Part shown: positions 1 through 7,967 of the stretch, in pieces | Numbering within the stretch: position 1 is the first letter of the stretch | Layout of the letters: each line of letters starts with the position of its first letter | Source: CAZENU01 sp965222125 | Lineage (GTDB): Bacteria > Chloroflexota > Dehalococcoidia > Lucifugimonadales > CAZENU01 | Length of the DNA stretch: 64,000 nucleotides | Assembly: GCA_965222125.1 (NCBI GenBank) | Contig: CBDCTC010000006.1 | Location: 930,001 to 994,000 of the forward strand | Direction of reading: 5' to 3' | Program-made: the position numbers and the translations under genes | The notes under the pieces: generated by a model | What the model was told of the DNA's origin: nothing | Databases searched by the model: none | The model's input: the letters and a program-made list of their open reading frames with translations, nothing else

Positions 1-273
1 CGGATCGGACAGCGCATCCAGAAGTTCTTCGCGCGGGAGGACCTGTGCGACGGGCACTTCGACCCCTACCGCCCGGCGGCCTACCTGCTGGAGCACCACC
101 TGGAGCTCCGCTCGCAGATCGACGACGCGACGGTCGAGCGCGCCGCATCGATGTTCGACCGCGTCAACTCCCTGCTATCGATGAAGGAATCCACCAACGG
201 CGCCACCAACGGCGCGACACACCGCACGAACGGCGCCGCGGCGATGAGCTCCAGCTGGGCCAGCACCCGTTAG
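1..273 (+). CDS. C-terminal part of an unrecognised protein
   Basis: The frame is open from base 1 to a TAG at 271-273 and gives the last 90 residues of a protein that starts outside the window. The visible part has a charged helical stretch (for example AAYLLEHHLELR) and then a tail rich in Asn, Gly, Ala and Thr with NGAT-type units, which looks like a flexible, non-catalytic end. I do not recognise the family. The stop is followed within about 90 bases by a strong intrinsic terminator, so this is probably the last gene of its operon. It converges on the molybdoenzyme gene on the other strand. Confidence 0.6.
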   Translation, partial: RIGQRIQKFFAREDLCDGHFDPYRPAAYLLEHHLELRSQIDDATVERAASMFDRVNSLLSMKESTNGATNGATHRTNGAAAMSSSWASTR

Positions 274-364
274 TTTCTCTGCCGCCGCGGTCACGGTCGT
301 GACCGGGGGCGGGCCGCACGCGGTTCGCCCCCGGTAATACGATCCAGCCTCCGCAAGTGACCCG

Positions 365-404
365 ATGGTGCGCCTCCGCTCGGGAGGCGCACCATTTCTT
401 TTGT
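365..404 (+). terminator. intrinsic terminator of the first gene
   Basis: A 13-base perfect stem (365-377 pairing with 383-395) with a 5-base loop is followed by TTCTTTTGTT. The T-rich tract lies on the plus-strand side only, so it ends transcription of the partial gene at the left edge. The minus-strand gene that starts at 2655 would read through the same hairpin but has no T tract after it. Confidence 0.85.
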
Positions 405-420
405 TCCGACCGCGGGCCCG

Positions 421-2655
421 TCAGGACGACGACGCGCCCGCGCTCTCTTCGCTCAGGGCCTTGACTATCGTGGCGGGCGACATCGGAAGCTCGTTGAGCC
501 TCACCCCGATGGCACCGTAGATGGCGTTCGCCACCGCGGCCAACGGCGAGACGATGTTGGCCTCGCCCACCCCCTTTACGCCGAAGGGGTGTCCGGGGTT
601 TGGGACCTCGACGATGACCGGGTCGATCATCGGCAGGTCGAGGCTGGTGGGCATCCGGTAGTCGAGGAGGCTGGTGTTCAGCAGCCGTCCGTCGTCGCCC
701 ATGCAGTACTCCTCGCTGAGCGCCCAACCGAGGCCCTGCGCGCTGCCGCCCTGCATCTGGCCCTCCACGTAGCTGGGATGGATGGCCGTGCCGGCATCCT
801 GGAAGGCGGTGAGGCGCAGGATCGATACCTTGCCCGTCTCAGGGTCAACCTCTACGTCGACGATGTTCGCCGCGTATGAGCCGAGCGAGCCCGTAGGATG
901 CAGGTTGGCCCGGCCGGTCACCGGGCCGCCGGTCTCGGCGAGTATCCCCGCGGCCTCCTTGAACTCCATCCGCAGCTCAGGATCGGACTTGTGCCGTAGA
1001 GCGCCGTCCGCGTACTCGATCTCGTCCGCCGGCACGTCCCAGACCAGCGCGGCGCGCTCGACGAGCTGTCGGGCGATGTCGTTCGCCGCCTCGTACGCGG
1101 CGTACCCGGTCTTGAAGGCAACGCCGCTGCCGCCCGTGTTGGACGTATAGCCGATCGTGTCGGTGTCGCCGATGCTGGGCATGACGTCGGAGACCGGTAT
1201 GCCCAGGACCTCCGCGAACTGCTGGGCCACGGCCGTGCGGGAGCCGCCGATATCCACGGAGCCCTCGACCAGGCTCACGGTGCCGTTGTCGAGGACGTGG
1301 GCGACGACCGTGGACGGGCCCGTGCTGTTGCGGCAGAAGCCCATGCCGACGCCGCGGCCCGTGAATTCGCCGCTCAGCGGCGCCGAGTAGTGGGGATGCG
1401 ACCTCACGGCCTCCATCGTCTCGCGGGCCCCGATGCGTCCGTTCATCACGCCGTCGGCCCGTCGCGAGCCCTCTTCCGCGACGTTCAGGAGCCGCAGCTC
1501 GATCGGATCGATTCCGAGCGCCTCGGCCATCTCGTCGATCACGCTCTCGGCCGCGTAGACGACGATGGGCGCTCCCGGCGCCCGGTATGCGGAGGTCATC
1601 GGCTTGTTGTCGACTACCTCGTAGGCGTCGACGAGGATGTTGTCGATCTCGTACGGCGCCAGAATGGCGGCCGCGGCGGCCTGTATCGGCGCCGCTCCGG
1701 GGAAGGCGCCGGCCTCGAAGGCGAAGTAGCACTGCGCGGCGGTTATCCGGCCCTCGTTGGTGGCCCCAATCCTGATCCGCACCAACGAGCCGCTGGTCGG
1801 GCCCGTGGCCTCGAGCACGTCGGACCGGCTCATCGTAAGCTGCACCGGGTGCCCGCTCTTTCGCGACAGCACCGCCGCCAGCGGCTCCAGGTACACCTTC
1901 AGCTTGCCGCCGAAGCCGCCGCCGATCTCCATCGGCACGACCTTGATCTCGGACACGGTAAGGCCGAGCACCTTCGCCGCCCCGTCGCGGATGCCGAAGT
2001 GGCCCTGGCTGCTGCACCAGATGGTCAGCCGGCCGTTCGGCGCCCACGACGCGGTGCCGTTCTGGGGCTCCACGTAGCCCTGGTGGACGGTCTTGGTCCT
2101 GAACTCGCGCTCGACGACGCGGTCTGCTTCGGCGAAGCCGGCCTCGAGGTCGCCCCACTTGTGCTGTTCGTGGACAGAGACGTTTGGCCCGCCGTGAGCC
2201 GCGGGGTCGAGGTGATCGTGCAGGGCGGGCGCGTCGGGCGCCATCGCGGCTTCGACGGTCGTCGTGTGCGGAAGGACTTCGTAGTCGACGTCGATCAGCG
2301 ACAGCGCCTCCTCGGCAACGTGAGGACTCGCCGCGGCGACGGCGGCCACCGCGTGCCCGACGTAGAGGACCTTGTCGCTCGCAAGAACGTTGTCCCTGAC
2401 AAGCTTCAGGCTGAGCGCTTCGGCGGAGTCCGCGGACAGCCCGTCGATCGAGACGAGATCGGCGGCCGTGGCCACTGACTTGACGTCGGGGTGGGCCTCG
2501 GCCCTGCTGGTGTCTATCGAAAGAACGCGGGCGTGGGCGTGTGGGCTTCTGAGGACCTTCCCGTACAACATGCCGGGCAGGCTGATGTCGGCGCCGTACC
2601 GGGCCTGTCCAGTGACCTTCTCGACCCCGTCGTGCCGAACGGGACGCGTGCCCAC
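421..2655 (-). CDS. xanthine dehydrogenase family molybdopterin-binding subunit
   Basis: Large, molybdenum-cofactor-binding subunit of an aldehyde oxidase/xanthine dehydrogenase/CO dehydrogenase-type hydroxylase, 744 residues. The N-terminal third has the a/b hammerhead fold region (GVEKVTGQARYGADI onward). The cofactor-binding part follows, with GGGFGGK near residue 240, SAYRAPGAP near 353, and KGVGEAN near 690 carrying the Glu that acts as base in this family. The FeS and FAD partner subunits are not adjacent in this window, so the substrate cannot be told and the electron-transfer partner must be encoded elsewhere. The start chosen is a GTG at 2655. The frame stays open upstream (RAYKT before the Val), so a slightly longer N-terminus is possible. 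The protein lacks the AYRGAGRP-type residues that would make CO dehydrogenase likely. Confidence 0.88.
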   Translation of the reverse strand: MGTRPVRHDGVEKVTGQARYGADISLPGMLYGKVLRSPHAHARVLSIDTSRAEAHPDVKSVATAADLVSIDGLSADSAEALSLKLVRDNVLASDKVLYVGHAVAAVAAASPHVAEEALSLIDVDYEVLPHTTTVEAAMAPDAPALHDHLDPAAHGGPNVSVHEQHKWGDLEAGFAEADRVVEREFRTKTVHQGYVEPQNGTASWAPNGRLTIWCSSQGHFGIRDGAAKVLGLTVSEIKVVPMEIGGGFGGKLKVYLEPLAAVLSRKSGHPVQLTMSRSDVLEATGPTSGSLVRIRIGATNEGRITAAQCYFAFEAGAFPGAAPIQAAAAAILAPYEIDNILVDAYEVVDNKPMTSAYRAPGAPIVVYAAESVIDEMAEALGIDPIELRLLNVAEEGSRRADGVMNGRIGARETMEAVRSHPHYSAPLSGEFTGRGVGMGFCRNSTGPSTVVAHVLDNGTVSLVEGSVDIGGSRTAVAQQFAEVLGIPVSDVMPSIGDTDTIGYTSNTGGSGVAFKTGYAAYEAANDIARQLVERAALVWDVPADEIEYADGALRHKSDPELRMEFKEAAGILAETGGPVTGRANLHPTGSLGSYAANIVDVEVDPETGKVSILRLTAFQDAGTAIHPSYVEGQMQGGSAQGLGWALSEEYCMGDDGRLLNTSLLDYRMPTSLDLPMIDPVIVEVPNPGHPFGVKGVGEANIVSPLAAVANAIYGAIGVRLNELPMSPATIVKALSEESAGASSS

Positions 2656-2926
2656 GGTCTTGTACGCCCTGGGCTCGCCGCCGGCTTCGGATGTCGAGTC
2701 GAGTGCGTTGTCCAGTCCAACACCTCCGTCGGTCCCGCGGGCACGGCGAACCAGCCCCGCGAGGCACGAAGTGCCGTGACGGGACAGATTACCCGCCTCG
2801 CCGCCCGTACAATCTCCAGTCCTTACGGGTGCCCAACGGGCAGTCTATGCCACCGTCGAGGCTTCGCCACTCCGGCCTGGGAAGCGAACCGCCACGCGGC
2901 TCATCCGAATCAGTGGGATATCTGAG

Positions 2927-3067
2927 CTAGTCGCCGCCCTTGCCCATGGACTCGATGGCGTTCCCAACCTTCATGACGAGAACCAGGACGCCGACGGAGA
3001 CGAGCAGCGCGCCTATTGCGACTGCGAAACCGGAAAACGCCGTGATCAACTGGACCGTGTCGTCCAT
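2927..3067 (-). CDS. small single-span membrane protein, 46 residues
   Basis: The ATG at 3067 is preceded by an excellent ribosome-binding site (GGGAGGGG, 4 bases before the ATG), which marks this as the start rather than the longer arginine-rich reading frame upstream. The product has one long hydrophobic segment (about residues 10-33, rich in Val, Leu, Gly and Ala) and a short polar tail ending MGKGGD. No family is recognised. It stands alone between the molybdoenzyme gene and the intergenic repeat region. It could be a small membrane-associated regulator, but nothing in the context fixes a role. Confidence 0.6.
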   Translation of the reverse strand: MDDTVQLITAFSGFAVAIGALLVSVGVLVLVMKVGNAIESMGKGGD

Positions 3068-3369
3068 CGTACCCCTCCCGGAGAGTCGTTTCGCGGATCG
3101 CGAAGTTATCACACGTCCGCGAACGGCGCAACCGCGACCTCCCATCTCCCATCCCAAGCGACTTCCCGAATCCACGCTAATTCGGACCGGTAGCGTAGCA
3201 TTCTGCTTTCTTGGTCGGCGTGGCGCAACTCGGCGGTGCAAATGGGCCGTCATGCTTGACCACCTGTTCGGCCCCTGTGAGGACTGGATAACCTAAGTTC
3301 ACAAACGAAGTGCAACACCTTGTTATCGAAATCTGGTAGGGGTGGGGCCGTCCCCACACGACCTGTTCC

Positions 3370-3508
3370 CCCTGAGTGCCCCGACGCTTCGTCGGGGTGT
3401 ATCGAAGAGCCCACACGACTCAGTCTTTGGGCGGGGCCGACACCGGCATTGTCGGGAGGGTTGAGCCCGCTCTTCGATACTCCTGTGAAGCTCCCGCGCC
3501 ACTCAGGG
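3370..3508. repeat. nested inverted-repeat element in a non-coding region
   Basis: Three inverted repeats are nested or adjacent. CCCTGAGTG (3370-3378) pairs with CACTCAGGG (3500-3508). An 8-base stem with a 3-base loop lies at 3379-3397 (CCCCGACG/CGTCGGGG). GTATCGAAGAGC (3399-3410) is perfectly complementary to GCTCTTCGATAC (3469-3480). No credible gene lies between 3068 and 3681. The layout resembles a small interspersed palindromic repeat rather than a regulatory leader, because a separate promoter lies downstream at 3559-3588. Confidence 0.6.
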
Positions 3509-3558
3509 TAATCGGGTCGCATGGGCTCTCAAGCCTGAACAGGGCGCCGGCGCTCTCG

Positions 3559-3588
3559 TGGACACCCGCACCGGCCGTTTCCTATAAT
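3559..3588 (+). promoter_or_regulatory. sigma-70-type promoter of the aminotransferase operon
   Basis: TGGACA (3559-3564), an 18-base spacer and a perfect TATAAT (3583-3588). Transcription would start near 3595, leaving an 87-base untranslated leader before the ATG at 3682. Confidence 0.6.
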
Positions 3589-3681
3589 GTGGCCAATCTG
3601 GCGGGCCCTCGGCAGACGGGCGTCCGCCCTCGCTCTCCGGGGCCCCGGCATCGGCCCCCGGGCGCGACGGAGGAGTTGACC

Positions 3682-4875
3682 ATGCCGACCGATCTACCCG
3701 ATTCCGCAGTGCCGCTCGTGCCCCCGCGCATCCTTCTCGGCCCGGGGCCCAGCAACGCCAGCCCGCGCGTGCTGCAGGCCATGATGTCGCCGGTTATCGG
3801 CTACCTCGACCCGGACTTCATGCTCATCCTGGACGAGATATCGGCGCTGCTCAGGCGGGTCTTCCAGACGGAGGAGAGCCTGACGATGGCCCTGTCCGGC
3901 ACGGGCTCCGCGGGGATGGAGGCCGGAATATCCAGCCTGCTGGAGCCGGACGACACGGTCGTGATGTGCATATGCGGCTTCTTCGGCGACCGCATGCGGC
4001 AGATGGCCGAGCGCGTCGGCGCCAACGTGGTCGTGCTGAACAGCGACTGGGGGCGGCCGTTCCCGGCCGAGTTGCTCGAGGCGGAGCTGGCACGGCGCTC
4101 CGGCGTCAAGCTGGTCACGGTAGTCCAGGCGGAGACCTCCACCGGCGTTCTTCAGCCTCTGGGCGACCTGTCGCGCCTGGCGAAAGAGCACGACGCGCTG
4201 TTCATGGTCGACGCGGTCACCTCCCTGGGAGGCACCGAGGTGGCCGTGGACCGCGACGAGATCGACTACTGCTACTCCGCCACCCAGAAGTGCCTGGCGT
4301 GCCCTCCGGGACTTGCGCCCGCGGCGATCAGCCCGCGCGCCCAGCAGGCGATCGCGGACCGGGTCCGCCCGCCGTCGTCCTGGTACCTCGACCTCGGGCT
4401 GATCGGGAACTACTGGGGCGAGGAGCACGTGTACCACCACACCGCGCCGGTCAGCATGCTTCTCGGCCTCCGGGAGGCGCTGCGGCTCGTCGTCGAGGAG
4501 GGCTCCGAGGCGCGGGCCGATCGACACGCCCGGAACGCGGCCGCGCTGGGGGCCGGACTCGAGGCGCTGGGCCTCCCTCTGGTCGTGCCTGAGAGCTACC
4601 GCCTGCCCCAGATCACGGTCGTCGCGATTCCCGACGGCGTAGACGACCTAGCGGTCCGCACCGCGCTGCTCAGCCGCTACGGCATCGAGATCGGCCGGGG
4701 CCTGGGCGAGTTCGCGGGCAAGGTCTGGCGCATAGGCCTCATGGGCGAGTCGAGCAAGGCCGAGCACATCTACGCTCTCCTCGCCGCGCTGGAGGAGATA
4801 CTGCCCGGAGCCGGCTACGAGGTCCCCCGCGGCGCCGGCGTCGCCGCCGCCAGCAGGGCGCTGGCCGGAGCCTAG
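3682..4875 (+). CDS. class V PLP aminotransferase (alanine-glyoxylate/serine-glyoxylate type)
   Basis: A fold-type I, pyridoxal-phosphate enzyme of the class V family, 397 residues, usual for alanine-glyoxylate and serine-glyoxylate aminotransferases. It moves an amino group to glyoxylate in the cytosol. Visible landmarks are the N-terminal LGPGPSNASPRVLQAM, the cofactor-binding SGTGSAGMEA near residue 72, DAVTSLGG, and the Schiff-base lysine K203 in SATQKCLACPP. The ATG at 3682 is preceded by AGGAG; the frame is open further upstream, but that stretch crosses the promoter and repeat element. The SDR gene starts 6 bases after its stop, so the two are almost certainly cotranscribed. Exact donor specificity cannot be read from the sequence. 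Confidence 0.88.
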   Translation: MPTDLPDSAVPLVPPRILLGPGPSNASPRVLQAMMSPVIGYLDPDFMLILDEISALLRRVFQTEESLTMALSGTGSAGMEAGISSLLEPDDTVVMCICGFFGDRMRQMAERVGANVVVLNSDWGRPFPAELLEAELARRSGVKLVTVVQAETSTGVLQPLGDLSRLAKEHDALFMVDAVTSLGGTEVAVDRDEIDYCYSATQKCLACPPGLAPAAISPRAQQAIADRVRPPSSWYLDLGLIGNYWGEEHVYHHTAPVSMLLGLREALRLVVEEGSEARADRHARNAAALGAGLEALGLPLVVPESYRLPQITVVAIPDGVDDLAVRTALLSRYGIEIGRGLGEFAGKVWRIGLMGESSKAEHIYALLAALEEILPGAGYEVPRGAGVAAASRALAGA

Positions 4876-4881
4876 CGCGCC

Positions 4882-5631
4882 ATGGGCCGGTTCGACGGGC
4901 AGGCCGCGATAGTCACGGGCGCCGCCAGGGGCATCGGTCTCGGCATCACGGAGCGCCTGGGCGAGGAGGGCGCCGCGGTCCTGCTGGTCGACGCCAGCGA
5001 GCGGCGCGGCGAGGACGCGGTCGCCGCACTGGCGGCCAAGGGCATCGAGGCGCGACTCGAGGTCGGCGACGTCGCCGAGCCGGATACCGCGGAGCGCGCC
5101 GCCGAGCACGCGGTCGCCGCATGGGGCAGGATAGACATACTCGTGAACAACGCCGGCATCGCCGGAATCTCGGGCAACATCTGGGACCAGCCGGTCGCGC
5201 AGATGGACATGGTCTACCGCACCAACCTGCGCGGCGTGTTCGTCTTCTGCCACGAAGTCATCCCGCACATGCTCAAACGCGACTACGGGCGCATCGTCAA
5301 CATCGCCTCCGTGGCGGGAAAAGAGGGGAACCCGGGCATGGTCCCGTACTCGGCCACCAAGGCCGGCGTCATCGGCCTGACCAAGTCGGTGGGCAAGGAG
5401 CTGGCCACAACCGGGATCAGGGTCAATTGCGTCACGCCGGCGGTGGTCATGACCCCGCTGCTCGAGACGGTGACCGAGGTGCAGGTGCAGTACATGGTGG
5501 AGCGGGTGCCTATGGGCCGTCCGGGCGAGATAGGGGAGGTCGCGGCGATGGTCGCCTGGCTGGCCTCAGAGGAGTGTTCGTTCAGCACGGGCGCGGTCTT
5601 CGACATCAGCGGCGGCCGCGCGACGTACTAG
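4882..5631 (+). CDS. SDR family oxidoreductase (FabG-like)
   Basis: Classical short-chain dehydrogenase of 249 residues. All key elements are present: TGAARGIG at 12-19 for NAD(P) binding, NNAG at 89-92, a Ser in NIASVAG, and YSATK with Tyr156 and Lys160. The closing ISGGRATY is normal for the family. It starts 6 bases after the aminotransferase and is probably translated from the same message. The pairing suggests that the two enzymes act on related hydroxy- or oxo-acids, but the sequence gives only generic SDR features. It could equally be a 3-oxoacyl or sugar-alcohol dehydrogenase. Confidence 0.85.
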   Translation: MGRFDGQAAIVTGAARGIGLGITERLGEEGAAVLLVDASERRGEDAVAALAAKGIEARLEVGDVAEPDTAERAAEHAVAAWGRIDILVNNAGIAGISGNIWDQPVAQMDMVYRTNLRGVFVFCHEVIPHMLKRDYGRIVNIASVAGKEGNPGMVPYSATKAGVIGLTKSVGKELATTGIRVNCVTPAVVMTPLLETVTEVQVQYMVERVPMGRPGEIGEVAAMVAWLASEECSFSTGAVFDISGGRATY

Positions 5632-5715
5632 CAGCTATGTTCGTGGCCTCACCCTCACCCTAGCCCTCTCCCGTTGTATAGACCGGGGAGATATTGCCGC
5701 GGGCGAGGCCCGCCA

Positions 5716-6942
5716 TCAGCCGGGACGCGCCGCCGCGGCGGGCACCGGCCGCCCTCGGACCGCCAGCGTACAGGCCACTCCCACCACGGCCAGCACCGCC
5801 ATCACCATGAAGGCCCGGTCGTAGCCGGCCCACAGATCGAAGACCACGGCGCCGAACACGGCTCCCAGCCCGCCGGCGATCTGGTGGACCATAGACAGCA
5901 GCCCGCTGGTTAAGCCGAGACGCTCCGCGCCGAACGTGTTGCGGGCGAACACCACAGTGAGCGGCGCGGTGATCATGAACGTGAATCCGTAGGCCAGCGC
6001 GAAGACCAGCACGCCCGGCGTCTGCTGAAAGTAGAGCACCGCACCGAAGACCGCGATCCTGACGACGAAGCACAGCACCGTGGGCCGCGAGGGGCCGGAG
6101 GCGTCCGACATCAGGCCAGAAACGATGACGCCCGCCAGTCCCAGGACGCCCATCAGCGCCAGAATGTTGCCGCTCAGCGTCGCCCCGACGCCGACGTCGT
6201 CCGCGAAAGCGACGACGTGCGTGACTACGAAGAAGTCCTGGAAGCCGCAGACGCCGTAGACGCCGACCAGCAGAAGCAGGTCCCGCGATCCGAGCACGGC
6301 GCGCAGGTCCGGACGCCGCGGCTGCCCCGGCGCCGGGGAGTTCCCGTCGCCCTCGCCCATCTCGGCGCCCGGTGGCGGCGCGCGCACCGCGAGCAGTACC
6401 AGCGGCAGCACCACGACGAGGTTCGCGGCGCCGAGCACGCCGAAGGCGTTGCGCCACCCCAGAGACTCTATCGTCGACGCCAGCGCCGCGATTATCACGA
6501 GCTGGCCCACCGCGTTGCCCGAGGTCGCGATGCCGACCGCGGCGCCCGTGCGCTCGCGGAACCAGCGGCTGACCATCACGCCGACGGTGGGGTTCGAGGC
6601 GCCGGCGTTCCCCAGCCCGTTGACGAGCCCGTACAGCGCGAAGGCGTGCCAGGGCGCGGCGACGTTCCTCATCAGGCTCAGACCGACGCCGCCGGCAGCC
6701 ACGCCCGCGGCCAGTATGCCCCTCAGGCTGTACCGGTCCACGAGACGCCCGGCGACGGGCATCGCCAGCGCGGAGACGAGCATGAAGCAGGTGACCAGAA
6801 GCGAAACGGTCGTGCGGCTCCACTCCAGGTCGTCGACCATAGGCTTGAGCATCAGGCCGAACGCGAACCGGGACCCGCCTCCGAAGAAGTGGATCACGAA
6901 CCCGGTCGCGACAATCACCCAGCCGTACTTGATAGCCCGCAC
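5716..6942 (-). CDS. MFS transporter, monocarboxylate/oxalate-formate type
   Basis: Major facilitator superfamily carrier of 408 residues with about twelve hydrophobic segments split by a central, charged, cytoplasmic loop (near residues 196-214, with Pro-Gly-Gln-Pro-Arg-Arg). The first segment GWVIVATGFVIHFFGGG followed by a short loop and GRLVDRY (the loop 2-3 motif) fits the monocarboxylate and oxalate:formate antiporter branch, in which substrates are small organic acids. The start is a GTG at 6942. It converges on the aminotransferase/SDR pair and is followed on its own strand by no close partner. Substrate is inferred only at the class level. Confidence 0.8.
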   Translation of the reverse strand: MRAIKYGWVIVATGFVIHFFGGGSRFAFGLMLKPMVDDLEWSRTTVSLLVTCFMLVSALAMPVAGRLVDRYSLRGILAAGVAAGGVGLSLMRNVAAPWHAFALYGLVNGLGNAGASNPTVGVMVSRWFRERTGAAVGIATSGNAVGQLVIIAALASTIESLGWRNAFGVLGAANLVVVLPLVLLAVRAPPPGAEMGEGDGNSPAPGQPRRPDLRAVLGSRDLLLLVGVYGVCGFQDFFVVTHVVAFADDVGVGATLSGNILALMGVLGLAGVIVSGLMSDASGPSRPTVLCFVVRIAVFGAVLYFQQTPGVLVFALAYGFTFMITAPLTVVFARNTFGAERLGLTSGLLSMVHQIAGGLGAVFGAVVFDLWAGYDRAFMVMAVLAVVGVACTLAVRGRPVPAAAARPG

Positions 6943-7016
6943 TGTCTCCGCTCGGAGGCTATGCGCTAACCATCCGCCCGAACGTCGGGCGCCGTGCTTC
7001 TATCGGCCCCTCGGCG

Positions 7017-7955
7017 TCAGGCCGATTCGGAGGCGTCCGCGGAGCGGCGGACGCGGCCAAGCAGCCTGCCGAAGTCGCCGGCCTCCCAGGCGACCAGCAC
7101 GGACGAGGCGATTCCTATGGAGCTGTACGTCCCCACGATAACTCCGATGAGCAGCACCCACAGGAACTCCCTGATCGTGGGGCCGCCGAACAGCAGCAGC
7201 GCCAGCAGGGTGAACAGCAGGGTCAGGCTCGTGTTGAGCGACCGCCCGATGCTCTCGGAGATGCTGACGTTTACGTTGGCCTTGAGGGTCCGCGTGGGGT
7301 AGTTGATGGCGTTCTCACGCAGCCTGTCGAAGATGACGATCGTATCGTTGACGCTGTACCCGTAGACCAGCAGGAAGGCGATGAAGAACATCGTATTGAC
7401 TTCGACGTCGAACAGCACGCCGAGCATGGCGAAAATGCCGATCACGATGAGGGTATCGTGCAGCAGCGCCACGAGCGCGGCGGCCCCGTACCGCATGGGG
7501 TTGGGCACGCTGCGGAAGGCCCACCACAGGAAGAAGAATATCCCGACGGCGGCCGCCAACACCGCCCAGAGCGCGTTGAGCAGGATCTCCCTGGCGAACG
7601 CCGCCGACACCAGATCGAACGACAGCAGCTCGACCTCCGCGCCCGGCGTCAGTAGCGCCAGCGCGTCGACCACCTCGTTCTTCTGCTTTTCCTGAAGCTC
7701 CTTGGTCTGGACGAAGAACGTCGTGTCGGAGTTCTGGTCCCCCTGCACCTTCGCGTCCGGGTGTCCGTTGTCGTTCAGGACCGTCCGGATGTCAAACTCG
7801 TCCACCACGGTCGCGAACCTGACGGCCAGCGAAGACCCGCCGGTAAAGTCGATACCCTGCTTCAGCCCGGGCGCGATAGCCAAGAAGATCAGGCCCGGCA
7901 CCAACACGAGGGCCGATATGAGGAAGAACCAGTACCGCCTGCCTACGAAGTCCAC
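7017..7955 (-). CDS. secF: protein translocase subunit SecF
   Basis: SecF, 312 residues, works with SecD in the inner membrane to pull exported proteins through SecYEG using the proton-motive force. It has a first membrane span (YWFFLISALVLVPGLIF), then LKQGIDFTGGSSLAVRF, the family signature that begins the periplasmic domain. Five more spans follow at the C-terminal half with VNDTIVIFDRLREN in the conserved loop. It begins 12 bases after the secD stop, so the two are one operon. Length and spacing are normal. No SecDF fusion is present, unlike some Firmicutes. Confidence 0.95.
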   Translation of the reverse strand: MDFVGRRYWFFLISALVLVPGLIFLAIAPGLKQGIDFTGGSSLAVRFATVVDEFDIRTVLNDNGHPDAKVQGDQNSDTTFFVQTKELQEKQKNEVVDALALLTPGAEVELLSFDLVSAAFAREILLNALWAVLAAAVGIFFFLWWAFRSVPNPMRYGAAALVALLHDTLIVIGIFAMLGVLFDVEVNTMFFIAFLLVYGYSVNDTIVIFDRLRENAINYPTRTLKANVNVSISESIGRSLNTSLTLLFTLLALLLFGGPTIREFLWVLLIGVIVGTYSSIGIASSVLVAWEAGDFGRLLGRVRRSADASESA

Positions 7956-7967
7956 TTGCCCGCCTTC

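Noticed and set aside
977..2767. 596-codon minus-strand frame overlapping the molybdoenzyme gene in another phase
   Set aside because: The product is almost all Arg, Gly, Pro and Ala and the other phase has all the family motifs.
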